Under the pieces are notes generated by a model that had not been told where the DNA came from, did not search any database, and saw only the letters and a program-made list of their open reading frames with translations. A stretch of DNA of 64,000 nucleotides from Granulosicoccus sp036478565. GTDB lineage: Bacteria; Pseudomonadota; Gammaproteobacteria; Granulosicoccales; Granulosicoccaceae. Both the position numbers and the translations under genes were made by a program. The DNA lies in assembly GCA_965224525.1 (NCBI GenBank), contig OZ245050.1, positions 4,868,661-4,932,660 on the forward strand. The letters are read 5' to 3'. This document shows positions 15,657 to 24,995 of this stretch, piece after piece (the stretch's first letter is position 1; each line of letters starts with the position of its first letter).

Positions 15657-18562
15657 GTTTTTTCTCCAAGCATCTGACGAAATTTTCCGGCGGCATAGGC
15701 TTGCCATTTGCTCTTGCGTTTTCGCTCCATACCGGGCAGTGGTCGTGCTGTCTTGAACTGCGGAGAAGTTACCTTCGGTTCGCTGTCATCTGCTTTATAA
15801 ACTCGGACACGTACGTCGTACCAGGCAGCCTGCCCCGTAATCGGGTCAGAATTTGCTACATGATCACCCGCGTCATGCGCAGGCAGCTCCTCCGATATCA
15901 GATGGTTGAGCAAAAAACCTTTGTTTGATTCGTTCGCTTTGGCATCCAGTCCCCAGGAGCCGGATGCCTTACCTATAGCATTCCAGGTCCAGACGGTACC
16001 GGGCTCCACCGCTTCGGAGAAACGGCACATGCATCGCACTTTGCCATGCATTGATTCAATCCAGATCCAGTCACCATCTTTAAACCCTTTTTGTTTGCCG
16101 AGTATCGGATTGACATGCAGATAGTTGTGCGTGTGAATTTGCCTTAACCAGGCGTTCTGCGAATCCCAGGAGTGATACATGGCCATGGGTCGCTGAGTCA
16201 ATGCGGTCAACGGGTATTTTTGCGTATCGGTTAACTGAGACTCCAGTGGTTCATAGTGGAATGGCAGGGGATCGAAATAGGTTTCAACGCGTTTACGTAG
16301 TCGATCAGGTGGCTGTCTGCCGGTGGTTTTGCCTTGCGCTGCGAGACGGAACTTTTGCAATACTTCCGAATAGATATGGACATTGATCGGCTCGTCATAA
16401 CGGATCATATTGTGCTTTTGTGCCCAGTGCAGATAGCCCCGGTTCCAGTTGCGCATGTACTGGAATGATTTGGGTAGTTTGTAGTGAAAGACGCAGTCGT
16501 TTTTCTCGTACATTTCCCACTGGTTTGGGTTGGGTTCGCCTTTCATGGATTTCTCGCCGCTCTTGCCACGCCAGCCTGCAAGGAAACCGATGCCAGAGCC
16601 GGGGGCGGTTTCGAAATTGATGACAAAATCGCGATAGTCCTTGAACTTGCGTACACCGTCTTCGGTGACGAAGGAGGGCAGTTTCAAGCGTGAAGCCAGT
16701 TCGACAATGACATCCTGAAACGGCTTGCATTCTCCCTTTGGCGGCAACACAGGTATCCGCACCGCATCAACCGGGCCGTCAAATTCGGATATTGGACGAT
16801 CCAGCATTGACATCGCATCATGCCGTTCAAGGTACGAAGTGTCAGGCAGGATCAGATCGCCGAACTCGACCGTTTCTGAATGATAGGCATCGGCAACGAT
16901 AATGAACGGAATTTTGTATTCGCCATCATCGTTCTTGTCGACCAGCATTTTTCTGACTTCGCTGGTATTCATGGATGAGTTCCATGCCATGTTGGCCATG
17001 AACAGCATTAGCGTATCAATGGGGTAGGGATCACCACGCCAGGCGTTGGTTATAACGTTGTGCATTAAGCCATGCACTGATAAGGGGTATTCCCAGGAGA
17101 AACCCTTGTCCAGACGAATAGCTTCGTTGTTCTCGTCAACAAACAACTCATCCGGATCTGACGGGAATCCGAGCGGCATGCCATTAAGCGGCGTGTTGGG
17201 TTGCACATCGCCCCAACCGGTAGGGGGTTTGGGGCAAGGCGGGATCGGTCGCGGGAACGGCGCCTTGTGGCGGAAACCGCCCGGTCGGTCGATGGTGCCC
17301 AGCAAGCTCATCAGTATGCTCATCGCCCGAATGGTCTGAAAACCATTCGAGTGCGCTGCCAGACCGCGCATCGCATGAAAGGAAACGGGATTGCCAACGA
17401 CTTTATCGTGGTCATTGCCCCAGGCATCGGTCCATTGAATGGGTAGCTCTATTTTTTGATCGCGCGCAACGATGCCCATTTCATGTGCCAGGCGGCGTAT
17501 GGTCTCTGCATCGATGCCGGTAATGCTCGCAGCCCACTCAGGCGTATATTCTTCAACCCGTTCTTTCAATAGTTGAAAGGCTGGTTTGCAAGGTGTGCCG
17601 TCGTCGAGCTTGAATTCACCCATCAAGTAAGGGTCGACCCCTTCCGTCTGCATGGATATAGGAATGTTTAGATGTTTGTCCCACCAGAGCTTGTTCTGCG
17701 GATCAAAGCAGCCTTCATCGACAGGTACTTCAAAACGTAAAAACATGCCCTCTTCAGAGCTGCCCGGTGTTAGATCAACCAATTCAGCGGCATTGGTTTG
17801 ATTGATCAGAAAGTCGCGGTCATACATACCCAGTTTTATGATTTCGTGAATAAGTGCCAAAAATAACGCACCGTCGGTGCCGGGTTTAATCGGTACCCAT
17901 TCATCGGCAATAGCTGCGTATCCGGTACGCACGGGGTTGATGGCGATAAAACGCCCGCCATTGCGCTTGAACTTTGCCAGTTCAACCTTCATCGGGTTTG
18001 AGTGATGATCCTCTGCCGTACCAATCATGAAAAACAGTTTGGAGCGCTCCAGGTCCGGCCCACCAAATTCCCAGAAAGAACCGCCAATGGTGTAGATCAT
18101 GCCGGCTGCCATGTTGACAGAGCAAAAACCACCGTGAGCAGCGTAGTTAGGTGTACCGAACTGTTTGGCAAACATACCGGTTAGTGCCTGCATTTGGTCG
18201 CGACCGGTAAACAGTGCAAATTTCTTTGGGTCTGTTGCGCGAATATGACCCAGGCGCTCTTCCATTATCTCGAAAGTCTTGCCCCAGGATATTTCGTCAA
18301 ACTGGCCGGCACCACGATCGGTACCGGGTGTACGCAGTAGCGGTTTTGTCAGTCGCGCTGGTGAGTACTGCTTCATGATGCCCGAGGCACCTTTGGCGCA
18401 GAGCACGCCCTTGTTTAACGGGTGATTCGGGTTGCCTTGTATGTAGCGAACCTCACCATCCTTGATGGTGACCTTGATACCGCAACGACAAGCGCACATG
18501 TAACAAGTCGTCGTCTTTACTTCCGTGCCTTCAGACATATCGACGATTGGAGTGGTTTTCAT
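15653..18562 (-). CDS. soeA: Sulfite-oxidising enzyme molybdoprotein subunit SoeA
   Basis: The 969-residue catalytic subunit of the DMSO reductase superfamily, which oxidises sulfite to sulfate directly. The N-terminal [4Fe-4S] motif is C20-x2-C23-x3-C27-x27-C55, followed by molybdopterin guanine dinucleotide-binding domains and a C-terminal molydopterin-binding domain (NAIGKASGSWGLDA region). There is no Tat signal, as expected for the cytoplasmic Soe rather than periplasmic relatives. Gene order soeABC and occurrence beside sat-aprMBA support sulfite as substrate; polysulfide or thiosulfate reductases are related and the assignment is by context. Confidence 0.88.
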   Translation of the reverse strand: MKTTPIVDMSEGTEVKTTTCYMCACRCGIKVTIKDGEVRYIQGNPNHPLNKGVLCAKGASGIMKQYSPARLTKPLLRTPGTDRGAGQFDEISWGKTFEIMEERLGHIRATDPKKFALFTGRDQMQALTGMFAKQFGTPNYAAHGGFCSVNMAAGMIYTIGGSFWEFGGPDLERSKLFFMIGTAEDHHSNPMKVELAKFKRNGGRFIAINPVRTGYAAIADEWVPIKPGTDGALFLALIHEIIKLGMYDRDFLINQTNAAELVDLTPGSSEEGMFLRFEVPVDEGCFDPQNKLWWDKHLNIPISMQTEGVDPYLMGEFKLDDGTPCKPAFQLLKERVEEYTPEWAASITGIDAETIRRLAHEMGIVARDQKIELPIQWTDAWGNDHDKVVGNPVSFHAMRGLAAHSNGFQTIRAMSILMSLLGTIDRPGGFRHKAPFPRPIPPCPKPPTGWGDVQPNTPLNGMPLGFPSDPDELFVDENNEAIRLDKGFSWEYPLSVHGLMHNVITNAWRGDPYPIDTLMLFMANMAWNSSMNTSEVRKMLVDKNDDGEYKIPFIIVADAYHSETVEFGDLILPDTSYLERHDAMSMLDRPISEFDGPVDAVRIPVLPPKGECKPFQDVIVELASRLKLPSFVTEDGVRKFKDYRDFVINFETAPGSGIGFLAGWRGKSGEKSMKGEPNPNQWEMYEKNDCVFHYKLPKSFQYMRNWNRGYLHWAQKHNMIRYDEPINVHIYSEVLQKFRLAAQGKTTGRQPPDRLRKRVETYFDPLPFHYEPLESQLTDTQKYPLTALTQRPMAMYHSWDSQNAWLRQIHTHNYLHVNPILGKQKGFKDGDWIWIESMHGKVRCMCRFSEAVEPGTVWTWNAIGKASGSWGLDAKANESNKGFLLNHLISEELPAHDAGDHVANSDPITGQAAWYDVRVRVYKADDSEPKVTSPQFKTARPLPGMERKRKSKWQAYAAGKFRQMLGEKT

Positions 18563-19266
18563 GTGCGGCCTTTGCGGTGTAGTGGTGAAGACTATACGAT
18601 GTTATCGATAGTTCGTTAGCAGAGCAGTACTACCCTCTCTTCGCAAGTCTGGTTTGCCAATTGCAAAATGGCTGGAACATAGAGAATAGTCCCTGAAACA
18701 GATGAAACCGTAAACGGCTGCATTTGTTTTGAGCTACTGCATTCCAAATTAAAATGCTGTGGACATCATGCTGGCATCCAGGCGCTGGAATATGCCCCAT
18801 TTGCGCAGTATTTTACCATTGCAGCAATTGCTTTGCAGAGCTTATTGGGGAACGGTTTGGCCTGCTCTGTGTGAGCGGGGTTGGTGAATATCGACTTCCA
18901 CAGAGATAGATGCCCCATGCTCGCCTTAGGGCATATTATTATTGTCATACGGCATATGCCCGGATTGATTGGCTATGCCACAGGGCATGGGTCTAATTTC
19001 TATGCCAAACCAGTGCAGTTTGGAGTCGCACAATAATTGGCAGCGTCAGTAAACAGGCTATTGCTCGTTTGTTGTTCCTGCTTCATCGTGTTATTTCAAT
19101 TGTCGAAGCAAGGCTACTCGTTATTTCAAATAAACTCGTAGTTTGAAATAATGCCAACGATGCAGCAGCGATCCGTGGAACTGTTATTAACCAATCAGTG
19201 AAGCGAGACAGTAAGTTCAGGCGTATGCTGGCCTCGTTGAGTTGACATACAGGATGCCTGGACGCC
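18563..19266. other. 704-base gene-free interval between soeA and the ChrR-like gene
   Basis: I see no convincing gene. It should carry the soeA promoter (left part) and the promoter of the cupin gene (right part). Between 18792 and 18995 the word ATGCCC or its complement recurs: ATGCCCCAT at 18792-18800 and 18910-18918, GGCATATGCC at 18951-18960, and AGGGCAT at 18928 and near 18982. At 19091-19151 lies a set of TTATTTCAA repeats (separate entry). No terminator with a clear T-run was found. Confidence 0.6.
19121..19151. promoter_or_regulatory. Palindromic operator-like element TTATTTCAAA-N11-TTTGAAATAA
   Basis: A perfect inverted repeat with 10-base arms (19121-19130 and 19142-19151) and an 11-base spacer. 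A third copy of the half-site, TTATTTCAA, lies at 19091-19099, thirty bases (about three helical turns) before the first arm. The cluster is 116 bases upstream of the cupin gene and could bind a dimeric regulator of that gene. No matching regulator is in the window. Confidence 0.5.
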
Positions 19267-19941
19267 ATGAGGTTGAACGCCAATTTCGCAGAACGTGCAG
19301 TGGTGCATGCAGAACGGTTACCTTGGGTTGCATCGCCAGTTATCGGTGTGGACCGACGCATGTTGGATCGTATTGGTGATGAGGTAGCGCGCGCCACATC
19401 TATAGTCAGATATGCACCCGGTAGTGCGTTTTCACCGCATGTGCATACCGGCGGTGAGGAGTTTCTGGTGCTGGAAGGGGTGTTTCAGGATGAGCATGGC
19501 GATTACCCGGTTGGAAGTTATATACGGAACCCGCCGCAAACATCGCATACCCCGGCATCGATTGCTGGCTGTACAATTTTTGTAAAGCTGTGGCAGTTCA
19601 ACCCAGACGATCGCACTTCAGTGCATGTTGATACCGCGCTTGCAGATTGGCAGCGGGATAAAACCCGTTCGGGTGTTGAAACAATCATGTTGCATGAGGA
19701 TGAGCAAGAGCATGTTTGCCTGGAGAATTGGTCTGCGGGTTTACGTATTGAGCTGTGTGCAAGTGGTGGGCTAGAGTTGTTGGTGCTGGATGGTGGTTTT
19801 GAATACAGCGGGGATGTGTTTGTTGTGAATAGTTGGCTGCGTATGCCGAGCGACAGCCTTTCGACTGTTGAGGTTGGTGAGCAGGGCGCAAAGGTATGGA
19901 TCAAGCGCGGTCATTTGGCGTACGCCTGCGCGCCTGGATAG
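19267..19941 (+). CDS. ChrR-like double-cupin protein
   Basis: A 224-residue protein with two cupin domains related to the C-terminal sensor domain of the anti-sigma factor ChrR. In the first, the metal-binding set is H58, H60, E64 and H94 (HVHTGGEE and SHTP). The second domain (about 125-215) lacks these ligands. The N-terminal zinc-binding anti-sigma domain of true ChrR is absent and no ECF sigma gene is adjacent, so an anti-sigma role is not supported; a metal-dependent sensor or enzyme is more likely. Preceded by a palindromic operator-like element. Confidence 0.8.
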   Translation: MRLNANFAERAVVHAERLPWVASPVIGVDRRMLDRIGDEVARATSIVRYAPGSAFSPHVHTGGEEFLVLEGVFQDEHGDYPVGSYIRNPPQTSHTPASIAGCTIFVKLWQFNPDDRTSVHVDTALADWQRDKTRSGVETIMLHEDEQEHVCLENWSAGLRIELCASGGLELLVLDGGFEYSGDVFVVNSWLRMPSDSLSTVEVGEQGAKVWIKRGHLAYACAPG

Positions 19942-20075
19942 GCTAAGGTGCTTGTATTTATCTTTGGGTAATAACGGTAACGCAGTTGAGTCGCATGTGG
20001 AAGGATCTGATTAAACGCTTTGATGGCACTGCTGAGGCATATGCAGGTGGTAGCAAAGGCGGTGTTCTGCTCGGC

Positions 20076-20888
20076 TTAATGCTGGCAGCTGGAGCAATAG
20101 AATGTTGAGCGCTGACCAATAACTCGCTGACGAATGATCGTTCCGCACTGCTTGCAGTTTTTGCCTTCGCGTCCATACACATAAAGGGACTGCTTGAAAT
20201 AACCGGGCTCACCGTCGCTGTTGACGAAATCGCGAAGTGTGGTGCCGCCTTCGGTGATGGACTGCTGTAAAACATTTTTTATTGCATCGCTTAATCGCTG
20301 TGCCTCGGTGCGAGTCAGTCGTCGAGCTGTTCGGCCTGGGCGAATACCTGCAATGAACAACGATTCGCTGGCGTAGATGTTGCCGACGCCCACAACAACC
20401 TGACTGTTCATAATCAGGTTCTTGATAGCAAGCTGGCGCTTGCGTGTAGCGCTAAAGAGGTAGTCGCCGTCGAACTCATCGGTCAATGGTTCCGGTCCAA
20501 GTTTCGCCAATAGGGCATGTTCCTCCTCTTCTAGCGGCTGCCATAGCAGACAACCGAAACGTCTTGGGTCATGGAAACGGAGGATGTAGCCGGATTGTAG
20601 CGTCATCTCGACATGATCATGCTTGCGCCGTTCATCACTGGCTTTGCAAATACGCAAACTACCGGACATACCCAAGTGCAAAATAGCGGTGCCTGTCGGT
20701 ACGGCTATCAGGATGTATTTACCACGGCGCGTGACAGATTTAATTTTTTGGCCTGTCAGTGCCTGTACGTCATCTGGTACCGGCCAGCGTAAGCGTGGAT
20801 TGTGAATGACCAGAGAAGCGATAACCTGTCCAATTAAATGAGGCTCGATTCCGCGTCGTGTTGTCTCGACTTCCGGCAGCTCTGGCAT
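20076..20888 (-). CDS. mutM: Formamidopyrimidine-DNA glycosylase MutM (Fpg)
   Basis: This bifunctional glycosylase/AP lyase removes 8-oxoguanine and formamidopyrimidines. The catalytic N terminus PELPEVETTRRG (Pro2 nucleophile, Glu3) is intact. The C terminus has the zinc finger C-x2-C-x16-C-x2-C (CKQCG ... CSSCQ). The 270-residue length is standard. Its start codon shares one base with the stop of the upstream DUF4340 gene (TGATG), so it is the last gene of the ABC-exporter operon, an unusual setting for a repair gene but apparently co-translated. Confidence 0.97.
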   Translation of the reverse strand: MPELPEVETTRRGIEPHLIGQVIASLVIHNPRLRWPVPDDVQALTGQKIKSVTRRGKYILIAVPTGTAILHLGMSGSLRICKASDERRKHDHVEMTLQSGYILRFHDPRRFGCLLWQPLEEEEHALLAKLGPEPLTDEFDGDYLFSATRKRQLAIKNLIMNSQVVVGVGNIYASESLFIAGIRPGRTARRLTRTEAQRLSDAIKNVLQQSITEGGTTLRDFVNSDGEPGYFKQSLYVYGREGKNCKQCGTIIRQRVIGQRSTFYCSSCQH

Positions 20889-21685
20889 CAGTAATGAGTC
20901 CCTACAGGCAGCTCGGACGTATCAATGATATAGGCGCAACTGCTGCTAGCAAAGTGCAGGGCGGTGTAGGTTGCGTTGCTGACGACATCAAGCACCAGCT
21001 CGCTTTCGTTCTGCAGCGAAAAAATCAGTTGACTGGTTTGCGTTGTCATCGGTGCGTCAGCTTGTGGCCAGGTCAATATTTGGCGCGCGCTTAACGTTTG
21101 CCAGTTCTCGATGAATTCGGTACTAAAAGCTTCGTCCGTACTGCTGACTTCCGTTCGGCGGACATTACTGATGGTTTGCTCAAATAACGTCAGGTCGGCC
21201 AGCGCAGAGAGCCCGCCATTGACCAGCGATAATATCCATTCGGGTGCAAATTCGACGGCATTGCCACGACGGATGTAGCGGCGTTGCTCAGAGGCGTCTG
21301 TTTCGCCCATATCAATCCGCGTTTGATCAATGGTAACGCTGGCGTGAGGTTTGAGTAAGCCTGCAGCATCCAGGTCTACTTCGTTGATGGCGTATTGATG
21401 TGCAGAGCCTGCGAGTGCGCCGAGCAGCGGTTCAATGCGTTGAGCATTGGCTCTGATGTCACAAGGTTCTGTAACCTGCCAGTGATTGTCGTTTCGATGT
21501 ATTTTTATAGGGGCAAAGTCGGGTCGTTCAATCAGTAAGTCGGTTGCAGTACTTGTGTCCTGTGGCAGCTCGCCGGTTTTCTGTTTGTCTTGCCACTTTA
21601 TTGCTGCGATGCCAGCAAGTAGTAGCAACTGCAATACAAACAAAGTTATTATCAATCGTTGCTGCTTTTGTTTTCGAGTGCTCAC
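20888..21685 (-). CDS. DUF4340-domain membrane-anchored protein
   Basis: A 265-residue protein with an N-terminal membrane segment (about residues 11-28, LIITLFVLQLLLLAGIAAI) and a periplasmic DUF4340-type repeat fold. DUF4340 proteins regularly follow GldG-like proteins in ABC operons of proteobacteria. Twelve bases separate it from the GldG-like gene, and it overlaps mutM by one base. Molecular role unknown; it is probably an accessory of the exporter. Confidence 0.85.
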   Translation of the reverse strand: MSTRKQKQQRLIITLFVLQLLLLAGIAAIKWQDKQKTGELPQDTSTATDLLIERPDFAPIKIHRNDNHWQVTEPCDIRANAQRIEPLLGALAGSAHQYAINEVDLDAAGLLKPHASVTIDQTRIDMGETDASEQRRYIRRGNAVEFAPEWILSLVNGGLSALADLTLFEQTISNVRRTEVSSTDEAFSTEFIENWQTLSARQILTWPQADAPMTTQTSQLIFSLQNESELVLDVVSNATYTALHFASSSCAYIIDTSELPVGTHY

Positions 21686-21697
21686 TTGTGTACCAGT

Positions 21698-23035
21698 TCA
21701 GCGTGCCCGGCGCCGTAGTCGAACTGTCAGCGCGATAGTCAGTAGCGCCAATGGCAGGGCGACCAGCAGGACTGCGCTCAATATCACAATAGACTTGTTG
21801 CCCAGATTCAATTGACTGTCTGGCGGTGGCGTGGTGACAAACGCCAGCGCATCAATATCCCCGGCTAGCCAGACCAGCAAGGCTTCGGCCAGGGCCTTGT
21901 TACCACCGTTGCCGAGAAATTGTGAAGCGGCGAAATCTGCATCACCCAGTACCGCTATGCGTTGAATTTTTTTATCGATTTTGCGTTCAATGGTGACGCC
22001 GAGCATTAACGGACCGGCCACTTCAGCGCTGTTTTCATCAAAACGCATTTCACCCTTTAGAGTGCCGGTTTCAGTCCAGCTTGACTCCGGTGTTTGCAGT
22101 AGAGGCAGTAAATCCTGACCCGCCAAAGGCGTCACTGCAAGTGCCTGTGCTTGCGGCAAAAGCACAGGGTTGGCAAGAGCTGCGGTTGCCGGATGTGCCG
22201 GAAATCGGTCAAGCAACACGAAATCGGGCGATGCCGCGTCCAGTGTTTGACTGGCGGTATCGATGACAACGCCCGGCAAGGTGTCGATACCGAACTCTGT
22301 AGACAATCGTTCTAGCCCTGCGCCTGTCTCGCCTTGCATGGGTGTTTCCTGCATCCACAGTAAATTACCACCGCGTGAGAGGTATTCAGTAAGACTGGCA
22401 ATTTCGCCGGGGAAGTAGGGACGCACAGGTGCGGCGATGACAAGTAAGTCCACTTGTTCGCCAATTTGCGGCTCACTGACCAGGCTGAGTTCCTCCGATA
22501 CATAGCCGATACTGGCCATGTGCTCGGCAATCAGACCCCAATCGGTATTGGTCATCATGGTTGGACTGCGTTCGTCGTGACCGGTAATGAAGCGAATCTG
22601 CCGTTCACCTTCGCGTGCTAACTGGCGCAGCGCACCAACAACGCTTCTTTCGGACACGGTTTGCAGTCGCTGCTCTCGTTGGTTGCCGCGTAGTATCAGT
22701 TCACCTTCTGGTGCCGCGTTCAATTCGCGGGCGGCTGCTGGATCGGTTTCAGGGTTGACGAACTGCAGTGACAGGTCAGGTTTATACGCTTGAAAACGCG
22801 CAATGAGTGCGGTTACAGCATCTCGCTGTGACTTGACGGGGCCAAGGACTGCGATAATATCTACCGGCGTGGTTAGCGACTCGACTGCTCGCACGCTGGC
22901 AGGTGAAAGCGTGTTTCGATCGTTGGCGGTGACATCGAATGACAGATTGAGCCGGGTGGCGAACCAGCCGAGTGCCAGCACTATGGTAATAACCAGTATC
23001 GATAACAACGCGTGAAATGTGATAGAGCGTTGCAT
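21698..23035 (-). CDS. GldG-like auxiliary component of an ABC transporter
   Basis: A 445-residue protein with an N-terminal membrane segment (about 10-29), a large periplasmic domain with the GldG/IFT52-like fold (FITGHDERSP, then VDLLVIAAPVRPYFPGEIASL near residue 200), and a C-terminal membrane segment (about 415-438). It is the gliding-ABC-type substrate-interaction subunit found with GldA/GldF-like partners outside gliding bacteria. It starts one base after the permease stop. The substrate is unknown. Confidence 0.87.
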   Translation of the reverse strand: MQRSITFHALLSILVITIVLALGWFATRLNLSFDVTANDRNTLSPASVRAVESLTTPVDIIAVLGPVKSQRDAVTALIARFQAYKPDLSLQFVNPETDPAAARELNAAPEGELILRGNQREQRLQTVSERSVVGALRQLAREGERQIRFITGHDERSPTMMTNTDWGLIAEHMASIGYVSEELSLVSEPQIGEQVDLLVIAAPVRPYFPGEIASLTEYLSRGGNLLWMQETPMQGETGAGLERLSTEFGIDTLPGVVIDTASQTLDAASPDFVLLDRFPAHPATAALANPVLLPQAQALAVTPLAGQDLLPLLQTPESSWTETGTLKGEMRFDENSAEVAGPLMLGVTIERKIDKKIQRIAVLGDADFAASQFLGNGGNKALAEALLVWLAGDIDALAFVTTPPPDSQLNLGNKSIVILSAVLLVALPLALLTIALTVRLRRRAR

Positions 23036-23036
23036 G

Positions 23037-23789
23037 TCAATGACCCGTGTGACGCAGTGCGTCCAGTCGGATGATTGTCAGTATCAGAAACAGTGCGCTG
23101 AACAGAACAAACCAGAGAATATCGCCACTGCGCAGGTAACCCTGGAAAAATCCGCTGATATGCTCGGCGATAGACAGGTGCTTCAATCCGTCCAGCGACA
23201 GGCTGCCAAGTGATGCGCTGCCGAATAACCAGAGTAGTAACAAGAGGGCCAGACTTGCCAGAACTGCAACCATGGCCTGACGTGTCAGCGATGAAAAATA
23301 CAGCCCGGTAGCGGTGCAAGCGGCCGCGCACAGAAACAACCCCAATGCTGAGGATGCAAGGACTCCGAAATCTACCGGTATAAAAATACGCATGGCGATA
23401 ACCATGAGAATGGACATTAGTACGAGCAACGTCATCACAAGCAACACACCCAGGAATTTACCCAGTACCAGCGACGTGGTGGATACCGGTGAGGATTGCC
23501 AAAGCGGCCAGGTTTGCAGACGAAACTCATCGCTGAAGCTGCGCATCGCAAACAGTGGGCCGATGATGGTAAAGACTATCGCCAACGGTGCCAGAAAACG
23601 TGCCGCCATCCAACCAGTCAATCCCGGTGGGTGATCCTGCAAGGCGAGCTGCGATTGTACGGTCAGATAATTTTCAAGCTGTTGCAAAAACAGAAAACCA
23701 AACAAACCGGCAAGCAATGCTGCGATCAACCAGGTTTGCGGAGAGCGTGCCAGGCTTGCGCTTTCGTGACGAGCGATAACGCCAATCAT
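23037..23789 (-). CDS. ABC transporter permease, GldF/ABC-2 type
   Basis: A 250-residue ABC-2 permease with about six hydrophobic segments, including the pair after SFSDEFRLQTWPLWQSSPVSTTSLVLGKF, a conserved cytoplasmic stretch of ABC-2 permeases. Its ATG overlaps the end of the ATPase gene (ATGA, 23786-23789). It forms an exporter with the ATPase and the GldG-like protein; not to be read as a motility gene, since no other gld gene is present. Confidence 0.88.
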   Translation of the reverse strand: MIGVIARHESASLARSPQTWLIAALLAGLFGFLFLQQLENYLTVQSQLALQDHPPGLTGWMAARFLAPLAIVFTIIGPLFAMRSFSDEFRLQTWPLWQSSPVSTTSLVLGKFLGVLLVMTLLVLMSILMVIAMRIFIPVDFGVLASSALGLFLCAAACTATGLYFSSLTRQAMVAVLASLALLLLLWLFGSASLGSLSLDGLKHLSIAEHISGFFQGYLRSGDILWFVLFSALFLILTIIRLDALRHTGH

Positions 23790-24571
23790 AGGTGAGCATC
23801 CCTGTTGTTGGCATCAACCCGCGATTGTCTGCTGGCAAGGTCGGTATCATCGGTCTTGCCAGTGTTCACTATTTGCGCGAACAGCGTGCCAAGGTCACTG
23901 CCGTCTGCCGCTCGGTCGGCGACCAGTCGGCCTTCGTGCATGACGGCTATGCGAGTGCAGACTGTCTGCGCCTCTGCCAGCAAGTGAGTTGAGAAGATCA
24001 CGCTTTGTTGTTCGCCCAGCGTACGGATCAATTCACGCATCTCTTGCATCTGTTGCGGGTCGAGACCATTGCTGGGTTCATCAAGCAGGATGACCGCTGG
24101 TTCATGTACCAGCGCTTGCGCCAGGCCAACTCGTTGCCGGTAGCCTTTGGAGAGTTCGGCAATACGCTGCCTGCGTACATCGCCCAACTGGCATTGCTCG
24201 ATAACTGCTTCGACTCTGGTGGCAACGGCACTGCGATGCAATCGGCGGATTCGCGCACATAGCTGCAGGTAGCTGTTTACCCGCATGTCCGGATACAACG
24301 GCGGTAGATCGGGCAGGTAGCCGATCTGAGCTCTTGCTGCCAGCGGCTCATCATGCAGGTCATGGCCGTTGACAATAACAGTGCCGGTGTCTGCCGCAAG
24401 TGCACCACACAGCAATTGCAAGGTGGTTGATTTGCCCGCGCCGTTCAATCCCAGCAGGCCCAGGACATCGCCTCGGCGCAGCGTCAGGTTGATATCGTGC
24501 ACAGCCGCACGATCACTCAGTACGCGGCTGAGATTGCTGGCCGTCAGGAGTATATCGGCGTCGCTGGGCAT
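23786..24571 (-). CDS. ABC transporter ATP-binding protein, GldA/CcmA type
   Basis: First gene of the exporter operon. Walker A GLNGAGKSTTLQLL (about residues 42-55), signature LSKGYRQRVGLAQAL, Walker B VILLDEPSNGLDP and switch His in FSTHLL are intact; 261 residues. The order ATPase, permease, GldG-like, DUF4340, mutM is maintained by overlaps or very short gaps, so the five are probably one transcript. Confidence 0.93.
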   Translation of the reverse strand: MPSDADILLTASNLSRVLSDRAAVHDINLTLRRGDVLGLLGLNGAGKSTTLQLLCGALAADTGTVIVNGHDLHDEPLAARAQIGYLPDLPPLYPDMRVNSYLQLCARIRRLHRSAVATRVEAVIEQCQLGDVRRQRIAELSKGYRQRVGLAQALVHEPAVILLDEPSNGLDPQQMQEMRELIRTLGEQQSVIFSTHLLAEAQTVCTRIAVMHEGRLVADRAADGSDLGTLFAQIVNTGKTDDTDLASRQSRVDANNRDAHL

Positions 24572-24789
24572 GGAATTATTGCGTAGGGCAAGGGCCAGAA
24601 GCCAAAGAGTGGCAGGAAGGCTTAAGAGGCAGACTGGCTAGTATAGTTCAGCCCCCATCTGGGCAGGCAGTTGACGTCCCTGTGACTGGCGGCCGAATGA
24701 CCGGATGGTTGCCACGGTCAATGATTTGTCACCCGGATTTGTCCCTTTTCCGGCAGTCGGACTATTGCAAATAGTTTCTTGCTCAAACC

Positions 24790-24806
24790 GGTGCTGCATG
24801 AGCACC
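24790..24806 (-). terminator. Stem-loop behind rpmG
   Basis: GGTGCT (24790-24795) and AGCACC (24801-24806) form a 6-base stem with a 5-base loop eight bases after the rpmG stop on the minus strand, followed by a weak GGTTTG. It could end the rpmB-rpmG transcript, though the T-run is poor. Confidence 0.4.
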
Positions 24807-24813
24807 AGCGGAA

Positions 24814-24969
24814 TTACTTGATTTTGGCTTCTTTGTACATCACGTGCTTGCGGACGACCGGATCAAATTTTTTGATCTCGAACTTGCCGGTCATCGTGCG
24901 CTTGTTTTTTGTCGTGGTATAGAAGTGGCCAGTTCCGGCTGACGACACCAATTTGATCTTGTCTCGCAT
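24814..24969 (-). CDS. rpmG: 50S ribosomal protein L33
   Basis: A 51-residue protein (MRDKIKLVSSAGTGHFYTTT ... KEAKIK) clearly L33 of the large subunit. It has no cysteine, so it is the zinc-free (C-minus) form. It lies 26 bases after rpmB, the standard rpmB-rpmG operon. Confidence 0.97.
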   Translation of the reverse strand: MRDKIKLVSSAGTGHFYTTTKNKRTMTGKFEIKKFDPVVRKHVMYKEAKIK

Positions 24970-24995
24970 TTTCCAGTCTCCAGGGAGTTAGTCAG

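Noticed and set aside
18766..18948. A 60-residue minus-strand frame in the gap between soeA and the cupin gene
   Set aside because: No motif, no ribosome site and repeated ATGCCC words; more likely non-coding.
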